NCBI RefSeq assembly: GCF_007004655.1
Contig: NZ_ML660107.1
Span: 54,681-118,680 of the forward strand
DNA: 64,000 bases
DNA from: Exilibacterium tricleocarpae
Lineage (GTDB): Bacteria > Pseudomonadota > Gammaproteobacteria > Pseudomonadales > Cellvibrionaceae
Direction: 5' to 3'
Part shown: in pieces, positions 62,499 to 64,000 of the stretch
Numbering within the stretch: the stretch's first letter is position 1
How the letters are laid out: each line of letters opens with the position of its first letter
Made by a program: the position numbers and the translations under genes
Notes under the pieces: generated by a model
Seen by the model: the letters and a program-made list of their open reading frames with translations, nothing else
The model's database searches: none
Told to the model about the DNA's origin: nothing

Positions 62499-63706
62499 CT
62501 ATCGACATTGTGGTGGGCCAGGCACTGTTCCTGGGCCTGATGGCAATGACCGGGCTACTGCTGCAACGCCTGCTCAAACTGGACCTGACCCTCGCGTGTC
62601 TGCTGGCCGGCATCGGTTATGGCTGGCTGGTGCCGGTGATTGGGTTTGATACCGGCGTGCGCGCCCACACGCTCAAAGACCTGGTGTTTTTCGTGATTCT
62701 GCCGGTGCTGATTTTTGAGGCCGCCTGGCATATCAAGCCACACCTGCTCAAACGCTGGTTGATTCCGGCGCTGCTGTTGGCCATTCCCGGTGTACTGATC
62801 AGTTGTTTTGTCACCGCCGCCCTGGTGTATTGGGGCATTGGCCATCCGGCCGGCTTTCCCTGGATAGCGGCCCTGCTCACCGGCGCCATCCTGGCGGCCA
62901 CCGACCCGGTAGCCGTGGTGGCAAAGCTCAAAGCGCTCAAAGCGCCCGAGGACTTGGGCACGCTGATCGAGGGCGAAAGCTTGTTCAATGACGCCTCGGC
63001 GGTGGTGCTGTTTGCGGTGGTGCTCGCCCTGGCGACGGGCGCCGGGGCCGAGCGGGAGCAATCGGCGCTGGTGACTTTTTTAGCCACCTTTTTCGGCGGT
63101 GCCGTCAGCGGCGCCGTCTGCGGTCTGATCGCCGCCATTGTGGTACTGCTGCTGCGGTCGGTGGCCGCCACCAGCCTGGTCTTGGTGTTCACCGCTTTCG
63201 GCAGTTTTTACCTGGCCGAGCACCTGTTGCATGTATCGGGCATTATGGCGGTGATGCTGGCGGCGATAGTGACCCGTTTTTGCCTGCGCGAGCAGACCCA
63301 TACCTTCCTGGTCGGCGCCGGGATCACCTGGGACTGGCTCGGTATGTTTTTCAATGCGGTGCTGTTTGCGCTCATGGGACTGGTCATTACCTTCGAGATG
63401 TTCTCGAGCCAGTGGCTGGCAATCCTGATCGTGATTCCCGCCCTGCTGGTGGGGCGGGCGGTGGCAATAACCGTCGCCAGCCTCCTCAGCAGGCTGCTCG
63501 GCAAACCCGTGCCCGGCAACTGGCAAATCACGCTGGTATGGGGTGGGCTGCGCGGCGCTATTGCCATCGCCCTGGCGCTGTCACTGCCGTTGAGCCTGGA
63601 CTACTGGTGGACCATTCAATCTATGGTTTTCGGACTGGTATTGTTTACCCTGTTGGTGCAGGGCACCACCACCGGACCGCTGATCAGGAAACTGGGGATC
63701 GCTTGA
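62495..63706 (+). CDS. CPA1-type Na+(K+)/H+ antiporter
   Basis: A 403-residue inner-membrane antiporter with about 12 hydrophobic segments. TGAILAATDPVAVVAKLKALK holds the ion-binding Asp-Pro motif of the NhaP/CPA1 family, EGESLFNDASAVVLF the second signature, and WGGLRGAIAIALALSLPL the third. There is no cytoplasmic regulatory tail (short form). It is translated in overlap with the glutamate-synthase-like protein, so the two probably function under the same signal, e.g. cation or pH stress. Confidence 0.93.
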   Translation: MTIDIVVGQALFLGLMAMTGLLLQRLLKLDLTLACLLAGIGYGWLVPVIGFDTGVRAHTLKDLVFFVILPVLIFEAAWHIKPHLLKRWLIPALLLAIPGVLISCFVTAALVYWGIGHPAGFPWIAALLTGAILAATDPVAVVAKLKALKAPEDLGTLIEGESLFNDASAVVLFAVVLALATGAGAEREQSALVTFLATFFGGAVSGAVCGLIAAIVVLLLRSVAATSLVLVFTAFGSFYLAEHLLHVSGIMAVMLAAIVTRFCLREQTHTFLVGAGITWDWLGMFFNAVLFALMGLVITFEMFSSQWLAILIVIPALLVGRAVAITVASLLSRLLGKPVPGNWQITLVWGGLRGAIAIALALSLPLSLDYWWTIQSMVFGLVLFTLLVQGTTTGPLIRKLGIA

Positions 63707-63826
63707 GTTGTATTCGATGGCACTAGCTGCCGGCGCCTACTTTCGCTTCAGACATCTACTTTAGTAGCGATAGAACTAAAAAGACATGCTAATTGTTCGG
63801 TCTGCCTCCGATGCGGGGTCGTGTGC
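63707..63826. other. Short spacer after the antiporter
   Basis: AT-richer stretch of about 120 bases with no gene and no clear terminator. It ends where the 13-bp array begins; a diverged first unit (GATGCGGGGTCGTGTGC) lies at 63810-63826. Confidence 0.4.
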
Positions 63827-63940
63827 GATGCGGGGTTGCGATGCGGGGTTGCGATGCGGGGTTGCGATGCGGGGTTGCGATGCGGGGTTGCGATGCGGGG
63901 TTGCGATGCGGGGTTGCGATGCGGGGTTGCGATGCGGGGT
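63827..63940. repeat. 13-bp tandem repeat array
   Basis: Unit GATGCGGGGTTGC, eight perfect copies (63827-63930) and a partial ninth that runs into the palindrome at 63936. 13 is not a multiple of three, so all phases are used; the long shadow frame through it is only a by-product. Confidence 0.95.
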
Positions 63941-63998
63941 CGGGGTGCTTGAATTTTAACCAGGCCTTTTCTGGTTAAAATTCAAGCACCCCGACCCC
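63936..63998. repeat. Perfect 28-bp inverted repeat at the window end
   Basis: The arm at 63936-63963 (GGGGTCGGGGTGCTTGAATT ...) is the exact reverse complement of 63971-63998; the loop is GCCTTTT. It is directly joined to the 13-bp array. GGGGTC/GACCCC ends with a TTCAAGCACC core remind me of sequences around REP-associated tyrosine transposases, so a mobile REP-like element may continue beyond the window. It may also work as terminator of the antiporter transcript. Family link is from memory only. Confidence 0.85.
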
Positions 63999-64000
63999 TT

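Noticed and set aside
63793..63978. 61-codon repeat-coded frame
   Set aside because: By-product of the 13-bp array and palindrome; no gene signals.
1..64000. tRNA or rRNA genes
   Set aside because: I looked for T-loop words of the GGTTCGAATCC kind with acceptor stems and for conserved rRNA segments and found none that hold up.

Overview
The window looks like a chromosomal segment of a marine-type gammaproteobacterium. This rests on the gene order typA ... thiI - glnA - DUF4124 - ntrB - ntrC, the layout I know from Pseudomonas and relatives, together with a TonB-dependent receptor, a GPH-type MFS carrier, DUF1800/DUF1501 and a 7TMR-DISM GGDEF/EAL protein. The core genes are GC-rich. Two stretches, about 6.3-8.1 kb and 24.7-32.5 kb, are visibly more AT-rich and carry accessory genes. 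I see no rRNA, tRNA, prophage, complete insertion sequence or CRISPR array.

Layout. 1-4.4 kb: the end of a TonB receptor, an AtuA-like (DUF1446) protein, a DUF4387 partner, a GPH-family MFS carrier and a GntR regulator form one catabolic unit. 4.4-6.3 kb: a PEP-CTERM remnant broken by a 20-bp duplication, and a methyltransferase-like gene. 6.3-8.1 kb: a secreted HYD1-type ADP-ribosyltransferase toxin with a probable immunity gene. 8.2-14.2 kb: a Sel1-like protein, an Abhydrolase_10 protein, a DUF1624 membrane protein, and a second possible ADP-ribosyltransferase-like effector followed by a decayed copy of its own 5' end. 14.2-19.2 kb: two divergent lipoproteins (phytase-like esterase and 5'-nucleotidase) with a Pho box in front of each. 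19.3-24.6 kb: AraC regulator, DUF3291, a 28-bp perfect inverted repeat, a FetB-like permease, and the DUF1800-DUF1501 pair.

24.7-32.5 kb: accessory region with a YcaQ glycosylase, LysR regulator, broken MFS gene, chromene-carboxylate-isomerase-like and hydroxyisobutyrate-dehydrogenase-like enzymes, GNAT, DUF5713 lipoprotein, macro domain protein and an MBL lipoprotein. 32.6-47.4 kb: HD hydrolase, typA, DUF4404, ogt, an Ada/AlkA fusion, DUF4124, thiI, glnA with a sigma-54 promoter, a GAF histidine kinase, and the ntrBC pair with an upstream NtrC-like site. 47.7-51.0 kb: carbonic anhydrase, GFA protein, O-antigen-ligase-like protein with a TPR tail. 51.0-54.6 kb: a large secreted five-repeat protein and a secreted receptor-L-like protein. 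55.5-57.6 kb: compact run of small genes. 57.9-63.7 kb: GGDEF/EAL receptor, FMN glutamate-synthase-like protein, Na+/H+ antiporter. The end holds a 13-bp tandem array and a 28-bp perfect palindrome.

Main points of interest: the toxin/immunity pair, the second effector with its decayed duplicate, the paired Pho boxes, the tandem repeat arrays in gaps beside ordinary genes, and the two 28-bp inverted repeats. All functional assignments come from reading motifs by eye; no database search was run.
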